A stretch of DNA of 64,000 nucleotides, taken from positions 55,742 to 119,741 of the forward strand of contig NZ_JACHWP010000004.1 of the NCBI RefSeq assembly GCF_014191425.1, written 5' to 3'. This DNA is from Helcobacillus massiliensis (GTDB taxonomy: Bacteria; Actinomycetota; Actinomycetes; Actinomycetales; Dermabacteraceae). The stretch's first letter is position 1. Every line of letters begins with the position of its first letter. Below, piece after piece: positions 1 to 7,526 of this stretch. The position numbers and the translations under genes were made by a program. The notes under the pieces are model-generated. The model did not search any database and had not been told where the DNA came from. It saw only the letters and a program-made list of their open reading frames with translations.

Positions 1-990
1 GATGCGCAGCAGCGCTTCGCGGTTCTGCAGCCCCATGAACGCCCGAGCCGTGGACCAGTTATCCGGGCGGAGCCGCTCACCGGAGATCACCAGGGGCGCG
101 AAGATGGCAGTCATGCCGGGTGCATGGTGAAGGATTCCTGCCGCGAACTTGGCGGCTTTTTCCGACACGCGGCCGGGGCGGGAGGGGTCGTAGACAACCG
201 GGTCGCCATCGAGCGTGGTGAGACCGAAGTGCACGTGAACCCCGGAGCCGCCTGCACCTGCTTTAGGCAGAGGGGAGAAGGTGACATCGCGGTGGTGGCC
301 GGCAAAAACGGCACCAACGGTGTCTCGGACGAGCACGGCACGATCAGCTGCAGAGACCGCATCCGTTGGGCGGACGGTCACTTCGAACTGATGGGGGGCG
401 TACTCCGGCAGCCAGTTCTCCGGTTCCGCACCCATTTTGTCGAGCGCGTTCATGATCTGAGAACCGATGGGTTCGAGTGATCGGTGCGCGGCGAGGGAGA
501 ACGGATGGGTGGGGGAATCATCCCCCAGGTCCGTGAATTCGTGCTCGAACGCGGCGGTGACGGTCAACCCGAATTCGTCCTCGAGCATCTTCACCGTGTC
601 ACGCAGGAACGTGCGGGAGTCTCCGGCCCACGGCGATCCGTCAGTTTCAACGATGTCGGTGAAGACGAGGGTGTGAGGCTCCTGGCCGGGGATGTCGGTG
701 ATCCGGACGGCTGAGGCGTAGTCGGGACGAAGGCGGCAGTCGCCAGTAGAACCGTAGGGCAGTCCGTGGACGATCTCGCCGAGGGGCCCGATGCCGAGGT
801 TGGCCGGTACCCATCCCACGGACGATGTCTCATCGAAGTCTTCGGCTCTGACAGCGCGCCCCTTGGTGATGCCGGATAGGTCGCTGACAGCGAGGAATAC
901 GAGTTCGCCGGGGCGGGGGCGCACCTCGGGGGCGAGTGCTCCACCGGGGGTGTTCAGACCGTCGGCCGGGGTGTGGTGTGCGGGGTTCAT
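1..990 (-). CDS. Glutamine synthetase family protein (3' part outside window)
   Basis: The reading frame starts at ATG 988-990 and stays open for 330 codons to the window edge, so the C-terminus is missing. The middle contains the ATP-binding segment FSPLPKAGAGGSGVHVHF, which matches the glutamine synthetase consensus around GSGxHxH, and the visible end (NWSTARAFMGLQNREA) matches the conserved region after it. Family members ligate ammonia or an amine to glutamate; this one could be a true glutamine synthetase or a gamma-glutamyl-polyamine/ethanolamine type enzyme. Its ATG overlaps the stop codon of the upstream amino acid permease (ATGA), so the two are probably cotranscribed, which favours a catabolic, substrate-specific role over central nitrogen assimilation. 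That last point is inference. Confidence 0.85.
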   Translation of the reverse strand, partial: MNPAHHTPADGLNTPGGALAPEVRPRPGELVFLAVSDLSGITKGRAVRAEDFDETSSVGWVPANLGIGPLGEIVHGLPYGSTGDCRLRPDYASAVRITDIPGQEPHTLVFTDIVETDGSPWAGDSRTFLRDTVKMLEDEFGLTVTAAFEHEFTDLGDDSPTHPFSLAAHRSLEPIGSQIMNALDKMGAEPENWLPEYAPHQFEVTVRPTDAVSAADRAVLVRDTVGAVFAGHHRDVTFSPLPKAGAGGSGVHVHFGLTTLDGDPVVYDPSRPGRVSEKAAKFAAGILHHAPGMTAIFAPLVISGERLRPDNWSTARAFMGLQNREALLRI

Positions 991-2498
991 TCGAGATCCT
1001 CCTGGGTGAGGCGCTCACCGATGCGATCAGCGAGACGCGGCTGGGCGATGACAATGATGAGGCCGAAGAGGCACCAGGCACCGGCGATCCAAGGGAACCA
1101 TGTGTATGGGGCCTCTTGGCCGATGATCTGAACCGCGTAGACCCACACAAGGAATGCGAGGCCAAGTACGGGGACGATGACCTCCCATGCGGGGATGCGA
1201 GTTCCTGAGGTGATGGCGTACTTGATGATGCCGACCGACGTCATGGCATATGCAACAACCATGCACAGAGTGGCGATGGTGGCGTACCAGTAGTAGACAT
1301 CCACCGCGGTGGCTCCGATGGCTGCAAGTGCGGCCGCGAGGACGACGGTGAGGACGACGACGGACAGCACGGCGATCGTGGGGACCCCGGTCCGGGCGTT
1401 TGTGCGGGCGAATACGGTGGGCCCGAAGCCGTCACGGGCGAGAGCGAACAGCAGCCTTGAGGCCGCAGCGGTGGATGACAGCAGCGATGCGAATGCAACG
1501 AAGAAAGCGATGACGCTGATGAGGACGGCGTACCACGAGCCGATGTAGGTCGCGGAGAGCTCAGTGAGCGTGGAGGCTGCGCCGGAGAACTTCTCGATTC
1601 CGGTTGCATCAGTGCCATAGCCGATTGTCTGGGCGAACATGACGAACGTGTAGATCGCACCGGCGATCACCACAGCCAGCAGTAGGGCCTTGGGCACGGT
1701 TCGTTTGGGGTCGTTCGTCTCTTCTGCGAGCGAGGTGCCGGACTCAAAGCCCGCCCAGGACAGAAAGCCGAATACGGACGCTGTCATGACCGCGGTGAGG
1801 GAAGCACTTCCGGGCAACAAGGTGGACAGATCGACGCCGGTTGTGACCGGAGCACTTCCGGAACCGACACGCGTCACAATCACCACGGAGAGAATGAGCA
1901 TTGCAATGATGCCGACGAACCCGATAGCCAACAGTGTGCGGGCAGTCACTGCGGATTCGCGGATGTTGAGCAGTGCCACGAACACCGCGACGATGATCGG
2001 GACGACGATCCAGGTTCCGGCAGGAAGATGCAGGCCGAGCTCGGACAGCATGGCCTCGAAGAAAACCGCACATGCGCCGGCGATGCAGGCGGCGAAGAAC
2101 AGGTATGTGCCGAGCAGGGCGAAGCCGCCGAAGAACCCAGCACGTGGTCCAAGGGTGACTCCTGCGAGTGCGTACACGGAGCCGGCATGGGTGACGTAGC
2201 GAGTGAGCCGAATGAATGCATAGGCGACGAGCAGTGTTCCGATGAAGGACACCACGAACGTGAAGGGGACACCTTTGCCCACAAGACCCGAGACTCCGAT
2301 TCCGTTGAGGCTCATAGCCATGACCGGCCCCATGAAGCCGATGGAGATGGCGGAGACCTCGAGCGGAGAGAGCTTTCGGCGTGTGGAGAGTTGGCCTTCC
2401 TTGCCTGTTTCTGACGTCTGGGGACTTACCGATGATGCATGAGGCGCAGTTGTTCGGGTTGTTGGACGCTCTCGGTGAGCGCTGACGGATTCGGACAT
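987..2498 (-). CDS. APC family amino acid/amine permease
   Basis: 503 aa, with a hydrophilic N-terminus of about 40 residues followed by roughly twelve hydrophobic segments. The first carries the glycine-rich pattern typical of APC transporters (SIGFMGPVMAMSLNGIG), and the segment near residue 245 reads SWAGFESGTSLAEET, matching the conserved GFE...LAEE motif of the family. It should move an amino acid or amine across the cytoplasmic membrane. It is the first gene of a two-gene unit with the overlapping glutamine-synthetase-like gene, and is divergent from an RpiR-type regulator starting about 200 bp away. The substrate cannot be read from the sequence; the pairing suggests an amine or amino acid that is gamma-glutamylated after uptake. 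Confidence 0.9.
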   Translation of the reverse strand: MSESVSAHRERPTTRTTAPHASSVSPQTSETGKEGQLSTRRKLSPLEVSAISIGFMGPVMAMSLNGIGVSGLVGKGVPFTFVVSFIGTLLVAYAFIRLTRYVTHAGSVYALAGVTLGPRAGFFGGFALLGTYLFFAACIAGACAVFFEAMLSELGLHLPAGTWIVVPIIVAVFVALLNIRESAVTARTLLAIGFVGIIAMLILSVVIVTRVGSGSAPVTTGVDLSTLLPGSASLTAVMTASVFGFLSWAGFESGTSLAEETNDPKRTVPKALLLAVVIAGAIYTFVMFAQTIGYGTDATGIEKFSGAASTLTELSATYIGSWYAVLISVIAFFVAFASLLSSTAAASRLLFALARDGFGPTVFARTNARTGVPTIAVLSVVVLTVVLAAALAAIGATAVDVYYWYATIATLCMVVAYAMTSVGIIKYAITSGTRIPAWEVIVPVLGLAFLVWVYAVQIIGQEAPYTWFPWIAGAWCLFGLIIVIAQPRLADRIGERLTQEDLE

Positions 2499-2565
2499 GG
2501 TGAGGGCCTTTCCGATGGACGGCGGGGGCGATGACTGCCCTGCCGATGGGGTCCGCGTTCGTGAG

Positions 2566-2581
2566 TGTAATGCAGGTTACA
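2566..2581. promoter_or_regulatory. Inverted repeat TGTAATGCAGGTTACA, candidate operator
   Basis: A 5-bp inverted repeat (TGTAA / TTACA, 6-nt spacer) lies in the 199-bp gap between the divergent permease and RpiR regulator genes. It is unusually AT-rich for this region and is the best candidate for an RpiR operator controlling one or both genes. The repeat is short, so this is a modest inference. Confidence 0.35.
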
Positions 2582-2697
2582 TAAAGTGCCGGACGATGGC
2601 TAGTGGTGTCATGAATATTTCGGAGTCTGGTCGGCGGGGATGCGGGGACGGGACCGGTACCCTCGAAGGCACGTTGTGCAGGCAGGAGGAGAAGCGA

Positions 2698-3591
2698 ATG
2701 GGCGCAAGTGACGGCGCTATGACGGGTGCCAGCGAGGACGGCGCCGCCGGAAGCAGCACCCGTAGCGTTGCTGAACATATCCGGAGCGTGATGCCGGATC
2801 TGACGCCGTCAGAGCGCAGCATCGCTCGCGCGCTGCTTGCCGCGTACCCAACGTTGGGGTTGGACACGGTGGCGAGTTTGGCAGCTCACGCGAAGGTGTC
2901 CGCTCCGACAGTGGTCCGCTTTGCTCGTCACCTCGGCTTCGACGGTTTTCGCAGTTTGCAGCGCGCGTTGCGCGAGGAATTGGCAGTGAAGAACCAGTCC
3001 AACCTCTCGCAGGCTGAAGCTCGAGGGGGCGAGCGGACCACTTTTGACCATGCGCGAGATGCCTACTTGACGGGCATAACCAGCACCTTTGCGGACAATG
3101 ATCCGGCTGAGCTCGAAGCCGTTGTTGGCCTGTTGGCGGACGAGGGACGGCCCCTGCTCGCCGTGGGGGGTGCGTATTCAGGTGCGGTGACACGAACGCT
3201 GATTGCCCAATTGGCGCCAGTGCGGAGGAACGCTCGGGTGCTGGAGCCTCATGTGATTCTGTCGTCAACGGAGATGGCGGACGCTGCTGATCGGGGAGTC
3301 CTCGTCGTTGCGGATGTTCGTCGTTACGACCCTGAACTTGCCAAGCTTGCCGAGGCGGCCCATGGACAAGGGATCACGGTGGTTCTCCTGACGGATCCGT
3401 GGTTGTCGCCGATCTCCGCTTTTGCAGAGCGGCTGTTGACGGCGTCAGTAAAGGCTGCTGGGCCTTCCGATACCTTGGTGCCGATGTTGGCACTGGTAGA
3501 AGGCGTCTGTGAGCTGGTGGTGGAGGCGCGCGGAAAGTATGGCCTGGAACGTCTGCAGAGGGTTGAACAGCTCCGCTCCCATCTCGCGTGA
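2698..3591 (+). CDS. RpiR/MurR family transcriptional regulator
   Basis: 297 aa from ATG 2698. This start has a strong ribosome binding site (aggagga at 2684-2690); the open frame reaches further upstream but without one. Residues about 20-90 form the RpiR helix-turn-helix (TPSERSIARAL ... SAPTVVRFARHLGF), and the C-terminal half is a SIS phosphosugar-isomerase-like sensor domain (LLAVGGAYSGAVTRTLIAQL). RpiR proteins usually sense phosphosugars or other small phosphorylated ligands; several control catabolic genes next to them. Divergent placement suggests control of the permease/glutamine synthetase pair. A hairpin with a T-run follows the stop codon. Confidence 0.88.
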   Translation: MGASDGAMTGASEDGAAGSSTRSVAEHIRSVMPDLTPSERSIARALLAAYPTLGLDTVASLAAHAKVSAPTVVRFARHLGFDGFRSLQRALREELAVKNQSNLSQAEARGGERTTFDHARDAYLTGITSTFADNDPAELEAVVGLLADEGRPLLAVGGAYSGAVTRTLIAQLAPVRRNARVLEPHVILSSTEMADAADRGVLVVADVRRYDPELAKLAEAAHGQGITVVLLTDPWLSPISAFAERLLTASVKAAGPSDTLVPMLALVEGVCELVVEARGKYGLERLQRVEQLRSHLA

Positions 3592-3594
3592 CCT

Positions 3595-3637
3595 CCCCAC
3601 GCCCCGCGCTGATCCCGGCCCCGTGGGGTCCTCTTTT
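3595..3637 (+). terminator. Rho-independent terminator after the RpiR gene
   Basis: CCCCACG (3595-3601) pairs with CGTGGGG (3622-3628) and is followed by ctcttttcg. It starts 4 nt after the regulator's stop codon. Confidence 0.65.
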
Positions 3638-3701
3638 CGTTCCGGCCCCCTCCTTCCTGACCTTGCCCTGGGCGGGTCACGGTGCCCGGGCCACGGACCG
3701 T

Positions 3702-3777
3702 GTGCACTTTCCGACCATAATCGCCCTCCAACGCGCTGAATCCCGCGCTGCAGGGGTTTTTCGGTCGGAAAGTGCAC
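3702..3777. repeat. Perfect 15-bp inverted repeat around a 46-nt loop
   Basis: GTGCACTTTCCGACC (3702-3716) is exactly complementary to GGTCGGAAAGTGCAC (3763-3777). The loop ends in ggggtttttc. The arm pattern (GTGCA..TTTC.G) loosely resembles the 62-bp palindromes elsewhere in the window, so it may be a distant member of that family. Confidence 0.85.
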
Positions 3778-3822
3778 GGCCGCTCTTCTCTCGCCAGCTT
3801 CGCGCCTCTCGCCCGCCCCTTC

Positions 3823-3937
3823 GGCCGGGACGGGAGGGCAGGAACCGGGCACCCCCTGGGCCGGGACGGGAGGGCAGGAACCGGGCATCCCCTGGGCCGG
3901 GACGGGAGGGCAGGAACCGGGCATCCCCTGGGCCGGG
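3823..3937. repeat. 36-bp tandem repeat, about 3.2 copies
   Basis: Copies begin at 3823, 3859 and 3895, with a partial copy at 3931. The unit begins ggccgggacgggagggcagg. Copies 2 and 3 look identical and copy 1 differs by one base. The units are contiguous with no spacers, so this is a minisatellite and not CRISPR. Confidence 0.92.
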
Positions 3938-3969
3938 GGCGCGGGCGCGGACGACCCTGGCATGCGGAA

Positions 3970-3975
3970 TACTGT
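3970..3975 (+). promoter_or_regulatory. -10-like TACTGT, leaderless arrangement
   Basis: TACTGT lies 4 nt before ATG 3980 of the methyltransferase gene. There is no ribosome binding site, which fits a transcript starting at or near the start codon. Confidence 0.4.
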
Positions 3976-3979
3976 TGGC

Positions 3980-4906
3980 ATGTCTGAGCGTGAGTCACCG
4001 AGGCCTGCCCCGCCGATCTCCCGCCGCGCCGCACCGAAGCTCACCGATGCCCGCAAACGCGAACTCGCCGAGGCGTACCTGACGCAGGGCGCCGCCTACG
4101 ATGCGCTGCGCCCCGGCTATCCGGACGCGGCCCTCGACCTCCTCGACGCCACCGCCCCAGACTCTTCCCGAGCCGCTGAAAGCCCGGCGCTGAGCCCGAG
4201 CCCGGCCGCCGCCCCAGACCCTTCCCGAGCCGCCGGCACAGCCCTGGACCCCGCAAAGCGCGCGGTCGACCTCGGCGCCGGCACCGGCAAACTCACCACC
4301 GCCCTCCTGAACCGCGGCTGGTCCGTGACGGCGGTGGATCCGAGCGCGGCGATGCTTGAGCTCATCTCCGACCCGGCACCCGGCCCCGCCTCCCCGGCCC
4401 ACTCTGACCGTCCCGCCCTCACCCGCGTCACCGCCCCAGCCGAGGCCACGGGCCTGCCGGACGCGTCCGCCGATCTCGTGGTCGCCGCGCAGGCATGGCA
4501 CTGGTTCGACTCGGCCGAAGCGACCGGGGAGGTCCTGCGGATCCTCGCGGCCGGCGGCACGCTCGGCCTGATCTGGAACACCCTCGACGTGACGATCCCG
4601 TGGGTGCACCGCTACTCCCGGATCATGCACGCCGGGGACATCCTGCGCGAGGGCTTCCGCCCCGAGGTCGGCCCGGGGCTCACACTGACGGGCCAGCACG
4701 TCATCACCTGGGAGGATCCGCGCAGCACCGACGAGATGATCCGGCTCGCTCTGACCCGCAGCTATACGGCGACGGCGGGGGAGGAGCGCCGGGCGCGGGT
4801 GCTCAGCAACCTCGACTGGTACATCCACGACCACCTGGGCCACGAACCCGGCTCCATGGTCGGCATTCCGTACCGCACGGACCTGTTCCTGTACCGCCGC
4901 GCCTGA
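3980..4906 (+). CDS. Class I SAM-dependent methyltransferase
   Basis: 308 aa from ATG 3980; an in-frame ATG at 3962 is possible, but the -10-like hexamer between them favours 3980. Motif I is AVDLGAGTGKLT (near residue 100), followed by the acidic post-I strand VTAVDPS and the later SADLVVAAQAWHWF, which is typical of the Methyltransf_11/UbiE-like group. A 40-residue Ala/Pro/Ser-rich insertion with internal repetition (SPSPAAAPDPSRAAG) precedes motif I and is unusual for the fold. The methyl acceptor is unknown; relatives act on small metabolites. The gene stands alone and converges on the next gene. Confidence 0.85.
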   Translation: MSERESPRPAPPISRRAAPKLTDARKRELAEAYLTQGAAYDALRPGYPDAALDLLDATAPDSSRAAESPALSPSPAAAPDPSRAAGTALDPAKRAVDLGAGTGKLTTALLNRGWSVTAVDPSAAMLELISDPAPGPASPAHSDRPALTRVTAPAEATGLPDASADLVVAAQAWHWFDSAEATGEVLRILAAGGTLGLIWNTLDVTIPWVHRYSRIMHAGDILREGFRPEVGPGLTLTGQHVITWEDPRSTDEMIRLALTRSYTATAGEERRARVLSNLDWYIHDHLGHEPGSMVGIPYRTDLFLYRRA

Positions 4907-4915
4907 CCCGCCGGG

Positions 4916-5608
4916 TCACTTCAGCGCGATGCCGGTGACCTCCCAGGCCTTCTTCTCGGTGGAGTACTTCAGCGACACCGTGACCTCGCCCTTCGAACCG
5001 GGGTTCACGTGGCCCTCGTACTGCGGGTCGTCGATGAGAATGGACTTCTTCTCCGTGAACGGCGATGTGACCGTCGCGGTGTGGGAGGCGGTGGGGTCCC
5101 CGTCGGCTTTCTTCACTTCGGCCTTCGGGTCGGTGAGGGTGATGTCGCCGCCCACAACCCAGCCGCCCGCCTGGTGCAGCTGCGCGGAGTTCTGCATGAA
5201 GGCGCCGCATTCCTTGCATTCGGGGGCGATGATCTCGCCCCACTGGGAGACGTCGCCGGTGGCGATCATCGGCGGATAGGCGGCGAAGAGGTAGTCGGTG
5301 GTGGCGAGGGCGCCGGCGTCGGTGGGCTGCGACATGGCGGCGGGCGCGGCGGGCTTCTTCGTGGCGGTCGGCTTCGGCTGGGACGCCGGGTCGACCTTCT
5401 TCCGGCCGGCGTTCGGGTCGGCACTGGGGTCCTGCTGGCCGGCCTGCCCGCCCTGGCCGGAGCCGCTCGGGTCAGCGGGGGCCGACGGGTTCTGCTCGCC
5501 CGACGGGTCCGCGCCGCCGTTCAGGTTGGAGAAGCCGACGAGGCCCACCGGCACCACGAGGGCGAGGGCGCAGATGAGGATCACGATGCGCTGGGCTGAT
5601 TTGCTCAC
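4916..5608 (-). CDS. DUF6318-like membrane-anchored protein
   Basis: 230 aa from GTG 5608. A single N-terminal membrane segment (IVILICALALVVPVGLVGF) is followed by a Pro/Ser/Gly/Gln-rich linker and a folded C-terminal domain of about 140 residues. That domain contains two nearby cysteines (PECKECG) and resembles the DUF6318 domain of actinobacterial lipoproteins and membrane proteins: YLFAAYPPMIATGDVSQW, then the paired cysteines. Function is unknown. The linker DNA carries copies of the GCCGACGGG motif. The frame can be extended upstream, but that would overlap the ABC exporter gene on the other strand and has no actinobacterial-like character. Confidence 0.72.
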   Translation of the reverse strand: MSKSAQRIVILICALALVVPVGLVGFSNLNGGADPSGEQNPSAPADPSGSGQGGQAGQQDPSADPNAGRKKVDPASQPKPTATKKPAAPAAMSQPTDAGALATTDYLFAAYPPMIATGDVSQWGEIIAPECKECGAFMQNSAQLHQAGGWVVGGDITLTDPKAEVKKADGDPTASHTATVTSPFTEKKSILIDDPQYEGHVNPGSKGEVTVSLKYSTEKKAWEVTGIALK

Positions 5609-5689
5609 TGCACCACAGTAGCGCCCGCAGGAGCAGGACAGGAGCCCGGGTTCCGCTGCCGGGGGCGTACAGTATCGCGGTGCACAGAA

Positions 5690-5695
5690 TAGAAT
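5690..5695 (+). promoter_or_regulatory. -10 hexamer TAGAAT, leaderless arrangement
   Basis: TAGAAT ends 7 nt before ATG 5703 of the ABC exporter operon, with no ribosome binding site in the gap. Confidence 0.5.
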
Positions 5696-5702
5696 CAGCG
5701 TC

Positions 5703-7526
5703 ATGACGCTCGTCCGACTCATCGCAGCGCACGCCCGTCTGTACCTCTCCTTCGTCATCGCCGTCATCGTCCTGCAGCTGGTTGCTGTGCTGGCGGCCCT
5801 GTACCTGCCCACGATCAACGCGGACATCATCGACGACGGCATCGCCCAGGGCGATGTCCCCACCATTTGGCGCCTCGGCGGCTGGATGCTGGCCGTCACG
5901 GTGGTGAACATCCTCGCGATGGTGGCGGCCAATTGGTGCGCCGCCCGCGTCGGCATGAGCGTGGGCCGGGACCTGCGCTCCGCGGTGTTCCACCGGGTGC
6001 AGGGGTTCTCCCGCCGTGAGATGGGCTCCTTCTCCACGGCGTCGCTGATCACGCGGTCCACGAACGATGCGCAGCAGGTGCAGATGCTCGTGTTCTTCGG
6101 CCTGAACTTCATCGTGCAGGCCCCGATCACCGGCATCGGCGGCGTGGTGCTGGCGCTGAACCAGGAGCCCGGGCTCGCGTGGCTGATCGCGGTGATGGTG
6201 CCGGTGATGCTGCTGGTGATCGGCGGCATCGTGTGGAAGAGCGTGCCGCTGTTCCGGCAGATGCAGGAGCGGATCGACGAGATCAGCCTCGTGCTGCGCG
6301 AACAGATCACGGGCATCCGCCCGCTGCGCGCATTCGTCCGCGAGGACTATGAGCGCTCCCGGTTCGAGGAAGCGAACCTCCGCTATGACCGGGTGAACAA
6401 GCAGGTGGGCAACCTGATGGTGCTGATCCAGCCGACCATCATGTTCCTGCTGTCGTTCTCCTCCGTGGTGGTGCTGGCGGCGGCGGCCGGCCCCGTGGAC
6501 CGCGGGGAGATGCAGATCGGGTCGATCACCGCGTTCATCGCGTACCTGATCCAGATCCTCATCGCGGTGATGATGGCGACCTTCATGACGATGATGATTC
6601 CGCGGGCGATGGTGTCCGCGGAGCGCATCACGGAGGTGCTGCACACCGAACCGGCCGTGCATCCGCCGTCGGCCGACGAGATCGAACGCCCCCTCGACCC
6701 GGCCGACGGGACCCGCCAGGCCGACGGATCCGGCCCCGCCGACGGGGCCCGTCCCGCGGACCGGGTCACCCTCGAGTTCGACGACGTCTCCTACACCTTC
6801 GACGGCGCCGACCGCCCCGTGCTGAACCGCGTCTCCTTCACCGCCCACGGCGGACAGACGGTCGCGATCATCGGCGGCACCGGCGCCGGCAAGAGCACCC
6901 TGCTCGGCGCCATCACCCGCGCGTTCGACGTCACCTCCGGCGCCGTCCGCATCAACGGCGTGGATGTTCGCCGCGCCGACCCCGCGATGATGGACCGCGC
7001 CTTCGGGTACGTCCCGCAGCGCCCGTACCTGTTCTCCGGGACGGTGCGCTCCACCGTCGGCTTCGGCCGCGACGGCACAACCGACGAGGACATCTGGCAT
7101 GCGCTCACCGTGGCGCAGGCTCGGGACTTCGTGGCGGCGATGCCGCAGCAGCTGGACTCGCCGATCTCCCAGGGCGGCACGAACGTGTCCGGTGGGCAGC
7201 GGCAGCGCCTGTCGATCGCGCGGGCGCTGGTGGGCCGGCCCCCGATCTACCTGTTCGACGACTCGTTCTCCGCGCTGGACCTGAGCACGGATGCGCGCCT
7301 GCGGGCGGCCCTCGAACCGGAGACGCGGGACGCGCTGGTGGTGATCGTGGCGCAGCGCGTCTCCACCATCGTGGACGCGGACCTCATCCTGGTGCTGGAC
7401 CACGGCGAAGTGGTGGGCCGCGGCACCCACGAGGAGCTCATGGCCGACAGCGCCACATACCGAGAGATCGTCGAATCCCAGGGCGGGATCGACGGCGCAG
7501 GCGAGAGCGAAGAGGTGCGCGCATGA
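5703..7526 (+). CDS. ABC exporter subunit A (degenerate ATPase site half)
   Basis: 607 aa: six-helix ABC_membrane domain (about residues 1-310), linker, then a nucleotide-binding domain. Walker A is GGTGAGKST and the signature is VSGGQRQ. Walker B ends in FDDS (Asp where the catalytic Glu is expected) and the switch histidine is replaced by Gln (VAQRVST). These changes mark the non-hydrolysing half of a heterodimeric exporter of the LmrC/TM287 type. The linker DNA (6667-6745) is a run of GCCGACGG copies read mostly as ADG. It overlaps subunit B by ATGA and is probably transcribed leaderlessly. Substrate is unknown (drug, lipid or peptide export are all possible). Confidence 0.9.
   Translation: MTLVRLIAAHARLYLSFVIAVIVLQLVAVLAALYLPTINADIIDDGIAQGDVPTIWRLGGWMLAVTVVNILAMVAANWCAARVGMSVGRDLRSAVFHRVQGFSRREMGSFSTASLITRSTNDAQQVQMLVFFGLNFIVQAPITGIGGVVLALNQEPGLAWLIAVMVPVMLLVIGGIVWKSVPLFRQMQERIDEISLVLREQITGIRPLRAFVREDYERSRFEEANLRYDRVNKQVGNLMVLIQPTIMFLLSFSSVVVLAAAAGPVDRGEMQIGSITAFIAYLIQILIAVMMATFMTMMIPRAMVSAERITEVLHTEPAVHPPSADEIERPLDPADGTRQADGSGPADGARPADRVTLEFDDVSYTFDGADRPVLNRVSFTAHGGQTVAIIGGTGAGKSTLLGAITRAFDVTSGAVRINGVDVRRADPAMMDRAFGYVPQRPYLFSGTVRSTVGFGRDGTTDEDIWHALTVAQARDFVAAMPQQLDSPISQGGTNVSGGQRQRLSIARALVGRPPIYLFDDSFSALDLSTDARLRAALEPETRDALVVIVAQRVSTIVDADLILVLDHGEVVGRGTHEELMADSATYREIVESQGGIDGAGESEEVRA

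Larger units (their letters stand above)
3592..3979. other. 388-bp gap with terminator, inverted repeat and tandem repeat
   Basis: No convincing gene lies here. The gap holds the terminator at 3595-3637, a perfect 15-bp inverted repeat at 3702-3777 and a 36-bp tandem repeat at 3823-3937. A 71-codon open frame over the tandem repeat encodes only a GRDGRAGTGHPL periodicity and looks like a by-product of GC-rich repeats. Confidence 0.75.

Noticed and set aside
3823..3937. Possible CRISPR array from the 36-bp repeats
   Set aside because: Repeat units are directly contiguous with no unique spacers, and no cas genes are in the window.
5609..6316. Upstream extension of the DUF6318-like frame
   Set aside because: The extension overlaps the ABC exporter gene antisense and is Thr/Ser/Arg-rich. 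The membrane segment characteristic of the family begins right after GTG 5608.
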